A DNA stretch of 64,000 nt from contig DMSQ01000013.1 in NCBI GenBank assembly GCA_003457135.1, positions 207,733 to 271,732 on the forward strand, given 5' to 3'. Numbering within the stretch: the stretch's first letter is position 1; each line of letters starts with the position of its first letter. This document shows, in pieces, positions 53,098 through 61,281 of the stretch. The DNA comes from Prolixibacteraceae bacterium. GTDB lineage: Bacteria > Bacteroidota > Bacteroidia > Bacteroidales > Prolixibacteraceae. Below the pieces are notes generated by a model, which made no database searches, was not told the origin of the DNA, and saw only the letters and a list, made by a program, of their open reading frames with translations. Both the position numbers and the translations under genes were made by a program.

Positions 53098-54159
53098 ATG
53101 AGTTCAATTATGGAAATACAGATCAATCTGCTGAAATCGCTCATCGCGATTCCTTCATTGAGCCGGGAAGAACAAGCGGCCGCCCAGCTAATCCGTCAGT
53201 TTTTTGCTGATTCAAAGGTGACCGTGAATACAAAAATGAACAATACGTGGGTAAAGAACCAGTTTTGGAAAGAAGGACTTCCGGTTATTTTGCTGAATTC
53301 GCATATTGATACTGTTAAGGCTGCGAGTGGGTATTCACGAGATCCGTTTTCTCCGGATGTTGAAGACGGAATTTTGTATGGGCTGGGAAGTAACGATGCC
53401 GGTGGGTCGCTCGTTACTTTGTTAGCTGTTTTTATGCATTTCAACCCGATGGAGAATCTTCCATTCAACCTGATTTATGCTGCTACTGCTGAAGAAGAAA
53501 TTTCAGGATTGAACGGATTGGCCAGTATTCTGGAAGAAATTGGGTCATTGGATCTGGCAATAGTGGGTGAACCTACCCAAATGCAAATGGCCATTGCCGA
53601 AAAAGGCTTGATAGTGCTTGATTGCACGGCACACGGAAAATCGGGACATGCAGCTCGTGATGAAGGTGAAAATGCGATTTACAAGGCTATTGCCGATATT
53701 GATAAAATCAGGAATTACCGGTTTGAGAAAACGTCCCTGATTTTAGGCGAAGTAAAAATGTCGGTAACTGAGATCAATGCAGGAACCCAGCACAACGTAG
53801 TTCCGGATTCCTGCACCTTTGTAATTGATGTGCGAACCAATGAACATTATTCCAATCAACAGGCATACAAGATAATAAATGAGCTGATAGATTCGGAAGT
53901 GGTTCCACGTTCTTTTCGGTTAAATTCATCAGGAATTGCGCTCAGTCACCCGATAGTACAACGAGGAATCAGCTTAGGCCTGGGCTATTATGGTTCGCCA
54001 ACCACTTCCGATCAGGCCGTTATTCCTTATCCTTCCATCAAAATCGGGCCAGGCGACAGCGCCCGCTCGCATACGGCTGATGAATATATCCTGATTTCGG
54101 AACTTGAAGAAGGATTCAGGATTTATGTTGATTTGTTGACTGATCTTGTTTTGTCATAA
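53098..54159 (+). CDS. M20 family metallo-deacylase (ArgE/DapE-like)
   Basis: The ATG at 53098 is preferred over an upstream TTG, giving 353 residues. Zinc ligands are seen in NSHIDTVKAA, NDAGGS and ATAEEEISGLNG, and in GEPTQM. The dimerisation domain lies in the middle (GKSGHAAR). The ending KIGPGDSARSHTADEYI includes the last zinc His. Members remove acetyl or succinyl groups from amino acids. In Bacteroidota a relative acts in arginine synthesis on N-succinyl- or N-acetyl-citrulline or ornithine, but no arg genes are adjacent, so this is a possibility only. Confidence 0.85.
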   Translation: MSSIMEIQINLLKSLIAIPSLSREEQAAAQLIRQFFADSKVTVNTKMNNTWVKNQFWKEGLPVILLNSHIDTVKAASGYSRDPFSPDVEDGILYGLGSNDAGGSLVTLLAVFMHFNPMENLPFNLIYAATAEEEISGLNGLASILEEIGSLDLAIVGEPTQMQMAIAEKGLIVLDCTAHGKSGHAARDEGENAIYKAIADIDKIRNYRFEKTSLILGEVKMSVTEINAGTQHNVVPDSCTFVIDVRTNEHYSNQQAYKIINELIDSEVVPRSFRLNSSGIALSHPIVQRGISLGLGYYGSPTTSDQAVIPYPSIKIGPGDSARSHTADEYILISELEEGFRIYVDLLTDLVLS

Positions 54160-54163
54160 AAAA

Positions 54164-54196
54164 GAGAGGAACCTGTTCCCCAACAGGTCCCTCCAA
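54164..54196 (-). terminator. Terminator of the amtB operon
   Basis: GAGG-ACCTGTT and AACAGGT-CCTC form a strong hairpin at 54167-54194. On the minus strand it is followed by CTCTTTTTTA. It lies 8 nt after the stop of the convergent M20 gene and may serve both. Confidence 0.75.
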
Positions 54197-54258
54197 GTGA
54201 GCTTCAGAAATAAAACTGAAGCGAGAATTATAATGAATCGAACTAAACTACTCTTAAA

Positions 54259-55620
54259 TTAGTCGTTTTCAGCATAAGCCATTTCGTTATGCTGAGAAAT
54301 ATCCAATCCGGCAATTTCTTCTTTCTGATTGGCACGAATTCCGAATAATTTGTCAACAATTTTGAAAAGGACAAAAGTCATTACACCTGAAAATACGATG
54401 GTTGACACGGTTGCAATAAGCTGTATCCAAAGTTGTTTAGGATTTCCGTAGAATAAACCGCTGTATGACGACTGAATAGCTGGTGTTGCAAGCAAACCGG
54501 TTGCGAGTGCACCGATAATACCGCCAATTCCATGTACCCCGAAGGCATCCAGAGAGTCGTCGTATCCGAATTTGTGTTTAACCACCGAAACCATGAAGAA
54601 ACATGCTACGGCAACCAGAACTCCAATGACTACAGCGCCCAAAACCCCAACAAAACCGGCGGCAGGGGTAATGGCAACCAGACCCGCAACTGCACCTGTA
54701 CAAATCCCAATTACGGTAGGTTTCCTGTTAATGGACCAGTCGAGCAATGCCCAGGTAAATGCTGCTGTTGCTGTTGCCAGATGTGTTGAAAGGAATGCGC
54801 TGATAGCCAGTCCGTCGGCAGCCAAACCGCTCCCGGCATTGAAACCGAACCAGCCAAACCAGAGTAATGCTGCACCAATTACAACCAAAGGGATATTGTG
54901 GGGAGCTGTAGGATGGTTATTATAGTTTCTTCTCGTTCCTATCATGAGTGTCATTACAAGGGCAGCAATACCTGCATTGATGTGAACTACAGTTCCACCT
55001 GCAAAATCGAGCGCTCCCATTTTGTACAGCCAACCATCGGCAGACCAAACCCAATGGGCAACTGGATTATAAACGAATATGGCCCAAAGAACTGAAAAAA
55101 TCAGGAATCCACGGAATTTAATACGTTCGGCATAAGCTCCAATGATTAACGCTGGCGTAATTACTGCAAACATACACTGGAACAATACAAACAAAAGATG
55201 TGGAATGCGTGCAGTTGCCTGTGAAATGTAATAAGGACTAACATCGTTGATGCCAATTCCATTCAGGAATGCCCAGTCGAAACCACCAATAAATGGCGCC
55301 AAAGCCCCGGTTGACGAACCAAACGACAAGCTATATCCAAAGAAAACCCATTCAAGGGTGATCACAGCGGTCAAAATGAAACATTGCATCAGGATATTCA
55401 GGATGTTTTTTTGACGGACCAAACCGCCATAAAATAAGGCCAGTCCGGGAATTGTCATTAACATGACCAGCGCGGTTGCCACAATCATCCATGCAGTATT
55501 TCCGGAATCAATAAATGGAACAGGTTCGGGAACCGCTGTCGCTGTTTCCTGCGCAAAAAGTAAAGTGGGGGCGATTAAACCTGGTAACGCCAACCCAATA
55601 TATTTTAATTTCGATTTCAT
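54259..55620 (-). CDS. amt: Ammonium transporter
   Basis: This 453-residue protein has a signal-like N-terminus (LLFAQETATA) and eleven membrane segments. The conserved pore histidines lie in AHWVWSADGW/HINAGIAAL and in DAFGVHGIGG. LEWVFFGYSLSFG and the cytoplasmic gate region are typical of Amt. It carries ammonium into the cell when it is scarce. Its gene follows the PII gene by 34 nt, as in most bacteria, so it is likely blocked by that PII protein when nitrogen is plentiful. Confidence 0.96.
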   Translation of the reverse strand: MKSKLKYIGLALPGLIAPTLLFAQETATAVPEPVPFIDSGNTAWMIVATALVMLMTIPGLALFYGGLVRQKNILNILMQCFILTAVITLEWVFFGYSLSFGSSTGALAPFIGGFDWAFLNGIGINDVSPYYISQATARIPHLLFVLFQCMFAVITPALIIGAYAERIKFRGFLIFSVLWAIFVYNPVAHWVWSADGWLYKMGALDFAGGTVVHINAGIAALVMTLMIGTRRNYNNHPTAPHNIPLVVIGAALLWFGWFGFNAGSGLAADGLAISAFLSTHLATATAAFTWALLDWSINRKPTVIGICTGAVAGLVAITPAAGFVGVLGAVVIGVLVAVACFFMVSVVKHKFGYDDSLDAFGVHGIGGIIGALATGLLATPAIQSSYSGLFYGNPKQLWIQLIATVSTIVFSGVMTFVLFKIVDKLFGIRANQKEEIAGLDISQHNEMAYAEND

Positions 55621-55654
55621 GTGATTAACTTATAATTGTCTATGTCTTCAAATC

Positions 55655-55999
55655 TTATTTGTTGTAAAGCGATTCATCGCCACGATCTTTGGTGCGGATT
55701 CGGATGGATTCACCGATATCGCTTACGAATATTCGTCCGTCACCACTTTCACCGGTATAGGCTGATTCGAGGATTGCATTGATTGATTTTTCAACATTTA
55801 TGTCGCGAACAACAAACGAGATATACATGCGGGCAACTGAATTTACGTCGTAGGCGATACCTCTGAAAATAAGTCCCTGACGGGCAGTGCCCTGTCCTTT
55901 TACTTCCCACCACGAGAGAAAGTCTATATCTGCTTCGTGTAATGCTGCGCGGACTTCTTCAAACTTGGTTTTTCTAACGATGGCTTCAATTTTTTTCAT
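55655..55999 (-). CDS. PII nitrogen regulatory protein (GlnK-type)
   Basis: This 114-residue PII protein has the core MKKIEAIVRKTKFEEVRAAL and the T-loop GTARQGLIFRGIAYD, in which the tyrosine equivalent to Tyr51 (target of uridylylation) remains. The T-loop is one residue shorter than in E. coli GlnK, and the Tyr46 position is Phe. The B-loop reads TGESGDGRIFV, with Glu and Arg in place of two Lys that usually touch ATP phosphates. It senses 2-oxoglutarate and ATP/ADP and controls the Amt channel. It is the middle gene of the operon. Confidence 0.93.
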   Translation of the reverse strand: MKKIEAIVRKTKFEEVRAALHEADIDFLSWWEVKGQGTARQGLIFRGIAYDVNSVARMYISFVVRDINVEKSINAILESAYTGESGDGRIFVSDIGESIRIRTKDRGDESLYNK

Positions 56000-56028
56000 G
56001 ATATTAATATTTGAGGTTTTTTAATGAA

Positions 56029-56691
56029 TTATAAGGTGATTCCTACCACAAGGTACAACAGGTTTTTTTCAGGATTCACAATAACCTGACCTGTAACCGG
56101 GATTGAGAAGCTGTCTGAAATTTTAATTGTTTTTCCGGTTCCAATTCCCACATGACAAACATTAAATTCACTGTCGGAGGTATGCCATCCATCTCCTGCC
56201 CCTAAGCTGATGTTAAAACCGGTAAATGCATAACCTGCCTGGAAATACATGTCATTTCCAGATGAGGCGGGAAGTGCAGCTTTATTCAAAATGTAATTAG
56301 CGCTTAAACTTAATCCTCCTTTCGTAAATCCAGCATTTACTTCGTAGGCATTTGCGGAATCTGCAGTGAATGAACCGCCAAGACTTGGATAATAGTAATC
56401 AGTCATGCCAAAGCTAAATCCATTGGAGAAGGCAAACGAAAAGTATGGATCAACTTCTGTATAGCCTGCTGCATCAAAAGAGCCCCAAACTCCAATTGTA
56501 AGAATGCCGGAATTGAATTTAACTGATGGCTGGAAAGCTGGTCCTGTGCCAAATTTAGTTCCTCTCCAGATGTAATTACTGAAAAGGTCAGCGCCAACAG
56601 AGAATGAAGATTTTTTTTCTTCCTGTGCTTTTACTCGGAGGGTGCAAATCGTAAGTAATGTAAAAATAACGAGGGTAAATTTCTTTTTCAT
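56029..56691 (-). CDS. TorF-family putative outer-membrane porin
   Basis: The ATG at 56691 (MKKKFTLVIF) is used, giving 220 residues; a TTG nine bases earlier is less likely. The signal peptide ends near RVKAQ. Alternating hydrophobic beta strands with many aromatic residues follow (FSNYIWRGTKFGTGPAFQPSV, DPYFSFAFSNGFSFGMTDYYY), as in small porins. It is the first gene of the PII-Amt operon, which suggests a role in uptake of a nitrogen compound across the outer membrane (inference). Confidence 0.8.
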   Translation of the reverse strand: MKKKFTLVIFTLLTICTLRVKAQEEKKSSFSVGADLFSNYIWRGTKFGTGPAFQPSVKFNSGILTIGVWGSFDAAGYTEVDPYFSFAFSNGFSFGMTDYYYPSLGGSFTADSANAYEVNAGFTKGGLSLSANYILNKAALPASSGNDMYFQAGYAFTGFNISLGAGDGWHTSDSEFNVCHVGIGTGKTIKISDSFSIPVTGQVIVNPEKNLLYLVVGITL

Positions 56692-56814
56692 GCTTCTCAA
56701 TTTTTAGGGTTAAATTCTTAATGATCTATTTTCGGTGAATTCATTTTTCGATTTGGAAGTATTCTGAAAAAAATATGCTTTTCTGAATGAACTCCTTTTT
56801 CTGATACACTTGGT

Positions 56815-56822
56815 CAAAAGTA
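56815..56822 (-). promoter_or_regulatory. -7 box of the porin-PII-amt operon
   Basis: The minus strand reads TACTTTTG, a full TAnnTTTG match. Transcription would start near 56808 and the leader would be about 117 nt. Confidence 0.4.
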
Positions 56823-56853
56823 TCCAATATTCCGAAATATGAATGATTGTAAA

Positions 56854-56963
56854 TAGGGGGTAAGTGTGAATTAAAGATAAATTAACAAACAAAACCATCA
56901 AAAAATAGGGGTATAAAGCAAGAAAAATATAAAAATGTTATTCGTAATCTAAAAATATAGGGG
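56854..56963 (-). promoter_or_regulatory. Three boxes at 52-bp spacing upstream of the nitrogen operon
   Basis: The plus-strand sequence TAGGGG followed by TA occurs at 56854, 56906 and 56958; the first has one extra G. Starts are exactly 52 bp apart, close to five turns of the helix. They sit just upstream of the -7 box on the transcribed (minus) strand, where an activator would bind. The flanks are only A-rich and not otherwise alike. Confidence 0.5.
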
Positions 56964-57282
56964 TAAGAATTGAAAAATGTAAAAAATAAGATTTCTATTT
57001 ACAAATATAAATGCATGATTTTCAAATAGTCAGTATGATTTCTAGAAATAAATTAAAAAGATAGAATATAATGAATATACAAGATAAAAGATATAAAAAG
57101 TAAGTATTAATAACTAAATAGTAAAAAACTGCTGTTTGTTGAAACTTGAGGTTATATTGAAATTTGCGATTCCGGTTCAGAATTTTCAATAATAATTTTT
57201 CTCCTTTACATTGGTTTTTTAATTTGCATCAATAATTCATGTCAAATGCAAATATGACAAAGTCCGAAAGGAGCAGTTTTTA
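56964..57282. other. AT-rich divergent intergenic stretch
   Basis: This very AT-rich sequence lies between the box array and the promoter of the next plus-strand gene. No gene, RNA fold or repeat was recognised in it. Confidence 0.5.
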
Positions 57283-57290
57283 TATATTTG
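57283..57290 (+). promoter_or_regulatory. -7 box of the LTA-synthase-like gene
   Basis: TATATTTG matches TAnnTTTG, with the ATG 31 nt after the end of the box. Confidence 0.4.
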
Positions 57291-57320
57291 CAATCCTTTT
57301 GTAAATCAATTGTAATCATC

Positions 57321-59168
57321 ATGACCTTTGAAGCAAATCAGGTTTTCCGGTTCTTTAAGTATTTCATCTTTTGGATGATTTTTTTCTGGCTTGCCAAAGT
57401 TCTCTTTCTGGTATTCAATTGGGTGCAAACCAGTCAATTATCGGTTAATGAAATTCTGCTGATTTTTGCTTATGGCTTAAAAATGGATGTTTCCACAGCT
57501 TGTTATTTGTTGGTACTTCCGGGCTTGATGCTTTCGCTCCGGTTTTTTTTATCCCCACAGTTTACAAATCGTTTCTTTTTGATTTTCACACTTGTTTTTT
57601 TGATCATGGCATCTTTCTTAGTGGTTCTCGACCTCGGCTTGTATCCACATTGGGGAACCCGTGTAAATGTTACTGCTTTTAATTACATCAACGATCCGGT
57701 GGCGATGAGTGCATCTGTCTCGATTGCTGATGTCATGTCAGGCGTACTTATTGCGGGTAGTTTATTGGTTGGATTTGGATTTCTTTACCGGCTATTTTTT
57801 CCTGAAGGTGTTGCTATCAACCGAAAAGTCAAATGGTATGCTTCTTTTTTACGGCTATTTTTAGTTGCCTGCTTAATTATTCCCATCAGGGGCGGTTTAG
57901 ATACTTCACCGCTTAATCTGAGTTCGGTAGCTTTTAGTCCGAAACTCTATGTCAACCAAGCTGCCAGTAATTACTTGTGGAATTTTGCCAAGTCGCTCGA
58001 AAAGCGAAATCGGCTCAATAATCCTTGCACCACAATGCCAAAAGAAGAGAGTGAGCGGATTTTTAACCAATTTATGGAGTTGGATACATTGATGCATAGG
58101 CCACAGCTCTTTAAACTGAATACGGAGAAACAATCCAATGTAATCCTGATTATACTGGAAGGTTTCTCTAATAAGGTAATAGCCCCACTGGGTGGAATGC
58201 ATGGAATTGCACCCAATCTGGATTCACTTTGTACAAAAAGTTCGGTATTTACGAATTTTTACTCCACTGGAAATCGTTCCGATCGGGGTATTTCGGCTCT
58301 TTTGGGTGGATATCCCTCGCTTTTAAGGACATCCATTATGGTATATCCTGAAAAATCAAGTAGTTTAACTCTACTTCCGGAGTACTTTAACCGGCATAAT
58401 TACCATACTTCATTTTACTATGGCGGCGATATTAATTTTTATAACCTGAAAACTTTTGTGTTGCAGGGCAATTACGGAAAAATAACTACCAAAAGTGATT
58501 TTCCATCCGAATTGGGGCAGATGTCGAAATGGGGCGTTCCCGACGGCTACGTTCTTGTAAGGGCATTGGAAGACCTGAAATCGGAAATGGAACCTTTTAT
58601 GAAAACCATTTACATGGTTAGCAGCCATCCGCCCTATGATGTTCCGTTTTTGAAGATCAAAGGAAGTTCGAACGAGGAGAAGTACCTGAATTCAGTGGCC
58701 TACACCGATAGTTGTTTGGGCGTGTTTATTGATGGATTCAGGAAATCACCACTTTGGGACAATACTTTATTGATAGTAACTTCCGATCATGGCACTTTGC
58801 CTCCCGGACCAACGGATATTACCGAACCTGCCAGTTACCGAATTCCGCTTATTTGGTCGGGTGGGGTAGTCGATTCGTTGCAATGGATTGAAACCATTAC
58901 CCAACAGGTTGATTTCGGTATATCCCTTGTTCATCAGTTGGGTTGGCAGTCTGATCCGGCCCCGTTTGCAAAAGACTTTTTTACCGCGCATCCTTATGCT
59001 TTTTATATGCTTGATTCGGGCTGGGGCTATGTTGTTCCTGAAGGTTGCTTTTATTTCGATCAGAATACCAATGATTTTGTTTCGAACCCTGGTACGGAAA
59101 AGCCGGTTGATTTGAAGTTCCCCAAAGCTTATATGCAGGTTTTACATGATGATTTTATTGGTCGTTAA
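57321..59168 (+). CDS. LTA synthase-like membrane phosphoglycerol/sulfatase-fold transferase
   Basis: The ATG at 57321 (MTFEANQVFRFFKY) is chosen because an earlier start would fall on the promoter; this gives 615 residues. Five membrane segments lie in about residues 10-200. The extracytoplasmic sulfatase-fold domain follows, with ILEGFSNKV as the first metal motif, YSTGNRSDRG around the nucleophile Thr, and TSDHGTLPPG as the later metal motif. In Gram-negative relatives such enzymes add phosphoglycerol or phosphoethanolamine to lipids or glycans. The true acceptor is unknown. It is 49 nt from the next gene, a lipid kinase, so a common role in envelope lipids is plausible. Confidence 0.87.
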   Translation: MTFEANQVFRFFKYFIFWMIFFWLAKVLFLVFNWVQTSQLSVNEILLIFAYGLKMDVSTACYLLVLPGLMLSLRFFLSPQFTNRFFLIFTLVFLIMASFLVVLDLGLYPHWGTRVNVTAFNYINDPVAMSASVSIADVMSGVLIAGSLLVGFGFLYRLFFPEGVAINRKVKWYASFLRLFLVACLIIPIRGGLDTSPLNLSSVAFSPKLYVNQAASNYLWNFAKSLEKRNRLNNPCTTMPKEESERIFNQFMELDTLMHRPQLFKLNTEKQSNVILIILEGFSNKVIAPLGGMHGIAPNLDSLCTKSSVFTNFYSTGNRSDRGISALLGGYPSLLRTSIMVYPEKSSSLTLLPEYFNRHNYHTSFYYGGDINFYNLKTFVLQGNYGKITTKSDFPSELGQMSKWGVPDGYVLVRALEDLKSEMEPFMKTIYMVSSHPPYDVPFLKIKGSSNEEKYLNSVAYTDSCLGVFIDGFRKSPLWDNTLLIVTSDHGTLPPGPTDITEPASYRIPLIWSGGVVDSLQWIETITQQVDFGISLVHQLGWQSDPAPFAKDFFTAHPYAFYMLDSGWGYVVPEGCFYFDQNTNDFVSNPGTEKPVDLKFPKAYMQVLHDDFIGR

Positions 59169-59217
59169 ATGAAAATAGACGAGATTCGTTACGTCTTATA
59201 AAATAATAGATAACCAA

Positions 59218-60111
59218 ATGATGGGACAAACAAAGCCTAATAAAATATTCCTGATCATTAATGAATATGCCGGACATGGAAAAGGAGCCACCTCGGTTGA
59301 CATTCTCATCCCATTCCTGAAAAAGAATGATTTTGAAGTGGAATTTGTATTTACCCGACGACAAGGGCATGCTACCGAACTAGCCGCCAAGGCTTCGTCA
59401 GAGGGGTTCGGTCTGGTGGTTGCTGTTGGAGGTGACGGGACAGTGAATGAAGTGGCACAGGGTTTAATAGGCACCCATACGCCAATGGGAATTATCCCGA
59501 TAGGTTCGGGAAACGGTCTTGCCCGTGAATTAGGGATTTCGATGAATATTCGCAGAAGCGCCCGTACCTTGATTGGGGGAAAAACACTCGATCTGGATGT
59601 GTGCAAAATCAACGATCAGCGTTTTTTATGTACCAGCGGGATCGGTTTCGATGCCCTGATTGCCCATAAAATGAGTAAGTCGGCCTCTCGCGGTTTTCTT
59701 AGCTATGTAAAACTGGTCGTTCAGGAAATTATTTTTTTGAAACCGATGGAAGTTCGGATGAAAATAAATGGAGTACACATCGCGGAATCGGTTTTTCTGG
59801 TCACTTTCGCCAATGCTTCCCAGTTCGGGAACAACGCGTATATTGCTCCTTCAGCCAGCATGACCGACGGATTAATTGATGTTGTTGTGGTGAAAAAATT
59901 CGCTAAAATCTGGTTGCCGGTTTTTGTAACCGCTCTTTTTACCAGGCAAATACACAAACTTCCATTTGTTGAATGTTACAAAGCCAAACACATAGACCTG
60001 GAACTGGCTGATACCTTGTATTTTCATTTTGACGGCGAGCCAGGGCAGTTGAAAATTCCTGCTCAGGTCAAACTTGACCCGGAAAAAATTCGGGTTCGGT
60101 GCATGAAATAA
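59218..60111 (+). CDS. Diacylglycerol/lipid kinase, YegS-like
   Basis: This 297-residue kinase has the DAGK catalytic domain with the nucleotide-binding motif GGDGTVNEVAQGL and IPIGSGNGLARELG. The C-terminal beta sandwich ends near KLDPEKIRVR. It phosphorylates a diacylglycerol, sphingoid base or similar lipid. If the upstream enzyme uses phosphatidylglycerol or phosphatidylethanolamine as donor, it would release diacylglycerol that this kinase could recycle (inference). Confidence 0.9.
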   Translation: MMGQTKPNKIFLIINEYAGHGKGATSVDILIPFLKKNDFEVEFVFTRRQGHATELAAKASSEGFGLVVAVGGDGTVNEVAQGLIGTHTPMGIIPIGSGNGLARELGISMNIRRSARTLIGGKTLDLDVCKINDQRFLCTSGIGFDALIAHKMSKSASRGFLSYVKLVVQEIIFLKPMEVRMKINGVHIAESVFLVTFANASQFGNNAYIAPSASMTDGLIDVVVVKKFAKIWLPVFVTALFTRQIHKLPFVECYKAKHIDLELADTLYFHFDGEPGQLKIPAQVKLDPEKIRVRCMK

Positions 60112-60143
60112 TTTTGGAAATTTACCCGGAATTATTTATAATG

Positions 60144-61115
60144 CTAAGATCTTGTGTTGGGGTATTTAAATAGTGGTATAACAGTTGCTGCTTTTGTTTT
60201 AATCGTTTCTATCTCCTTGCTGCTTAACGGACTTAGTGTCTCCCTCATATTAATTGCAATTTTAAACAGCCCGGCTTCGCCCGGGGTAATTGCATTTGTT
60301 ACCGGGTGCGACAAGGTAAAACGCAATCCCATCCTAATATCTTCATCACCCAAAAGAGGTTCGTACCAGCATTTTGGATATTTCGACCGGTCAGCATTCT
60401 GTGGCCAGGGACCTTTGGCCATCGCTTTCAGGGCTATAATTCCCATTTGCTTTTGTTTGGCGAGTTCGAGCACCTGTGGACCGAAATTGCCGGCATTCCA
60501 GGTGGCGAAATTAAAGGGGAACATGATGGAATCGAATTCAAAGCCATTCATTAAAGCCATCGCGGCCTCAACCGAATGGGCCGAAAATCCGATGTACCTG
60601 ATTTTTCCTTCTTCCCTGGCTTCCCTGAATGTTTCGAGCGCTCCGCCTGGGGCGAAAATTGTTTTAACATCGTCAAGCGAAGTTACCGCGTGTAGCTGAT
60701 AAAGATCGAAATGATCTGTTCGAAGGTTTTTAAGCGATTGTTCCAATTCCTTTCGGGCATCGTCTTTGGTACGCTTAGTGGTTTTGCATGATAGAAAGAC
60801 ATCTTTCCTGTAAGGTTCCAGCGCCGGACCTAATTTAATTTCGGCATCGCCATACGACGGCGCTACATCGAAATGGTTCACACCTGCATCTATTGCAAAT
60901 TTCACGATCGAAGCTGCATCTTCGGGAGTGGCATCTTTGACAATGATTCCACCGAATCCGATCATCGAAAGCATTTCGCCAGTCTTGCCCAGCGATCTTT
61001 TTTCGAGCTTTCCTGCTGGGGGCGTTTCCCTTGCAATAAAAGAAAGATCGGCCGGGAAAAGGCTAAAAACCGGAGCAGCCATTACTGTTTTACTGATAAA
61101 ATCGCGACGTTTCAT
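60144..61115 (-). CDS. Aldo/keto reductase with Tat signal
   Basis: The ATG at 61115 begins MKRRDFISKTVMAAP, a twin-arginine signal, giving 323 residues; a longer upstream frame is unlikely. The AKR tetrad is visible: Asp and Tyr in FDVAPSYGDAE, Lys in VFLSCKTTKR and His in DLYQLHAVTS. Export of an NADP-dependent reductase by Tat means the cofactor is taken along. The gene diverges from the next AKR with 166 nt between the starts. The substrate is unknown. Confidence 0.87.
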   Translation of the reverse strand: MKRRDFISKTVMAAPVFSLFPADLSFIARETPPAGKLEKRSLGKTGEMLSMIGFGGIIVKDATPEDAASIVKFAIDAGVNHFDVAPSYGDAEIKLGPALEPYRKDVFLSCKTTKRTKDDARKELEQSLKNLRTDHFDLYQLHAVTSLDDVKTIFAPGGALETFREAREEGKIRYIGFSAHSVEAAMALMNGFEFDSIMFPFNFATWNAGNFGPQVLELAKQKQMGIIALKAMAKGPWPQNADRSKYPKCWYEPLLGDEDIRMGLRFTLSHPVTNAITPGEAGLFKIAINMRETLSPLSSKEIETIKTKAATVIPLFKYPNTRS

Positions 61116-61198
61116 ATTGATAATTTTTAAGAAATGGAACTTGTTTCGTTTATACAAATGTCCCTGCAAGTTATAATAAATCACAGAGAATCTGATCT

Positions 61199-61206
61199 TA
61201 AATTTG
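61199..61206 (+). promoter_or_regulatory. -7 box of the T9SS aldo/keto reductase gene
   Basis: TAAATTTG matches TAnnTTTG. It gives a leader of about 70 nt that contains the element at 61245-61281. Confidence 0.35.
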
Positions 61207-61244
61207 TTGATGTTTGAATTATTAGTGACAACGGAATTCTCCAG

Positions 61245-61281
61245 TAAATTTCTTAATTTTAACCAAATAAAACCAGACATC
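61245..61281 (+). other. Leader element shared with the next aldo/keto reductase, copy 1
   Basis: The first 21 nt (TAAATTTCTTAATTTT followed by AACCA) are identical to 63047-63067, and the remaining 16 nt are similar. The distance to the ATG is 37 nt in both copies. Confidence 0.6.
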
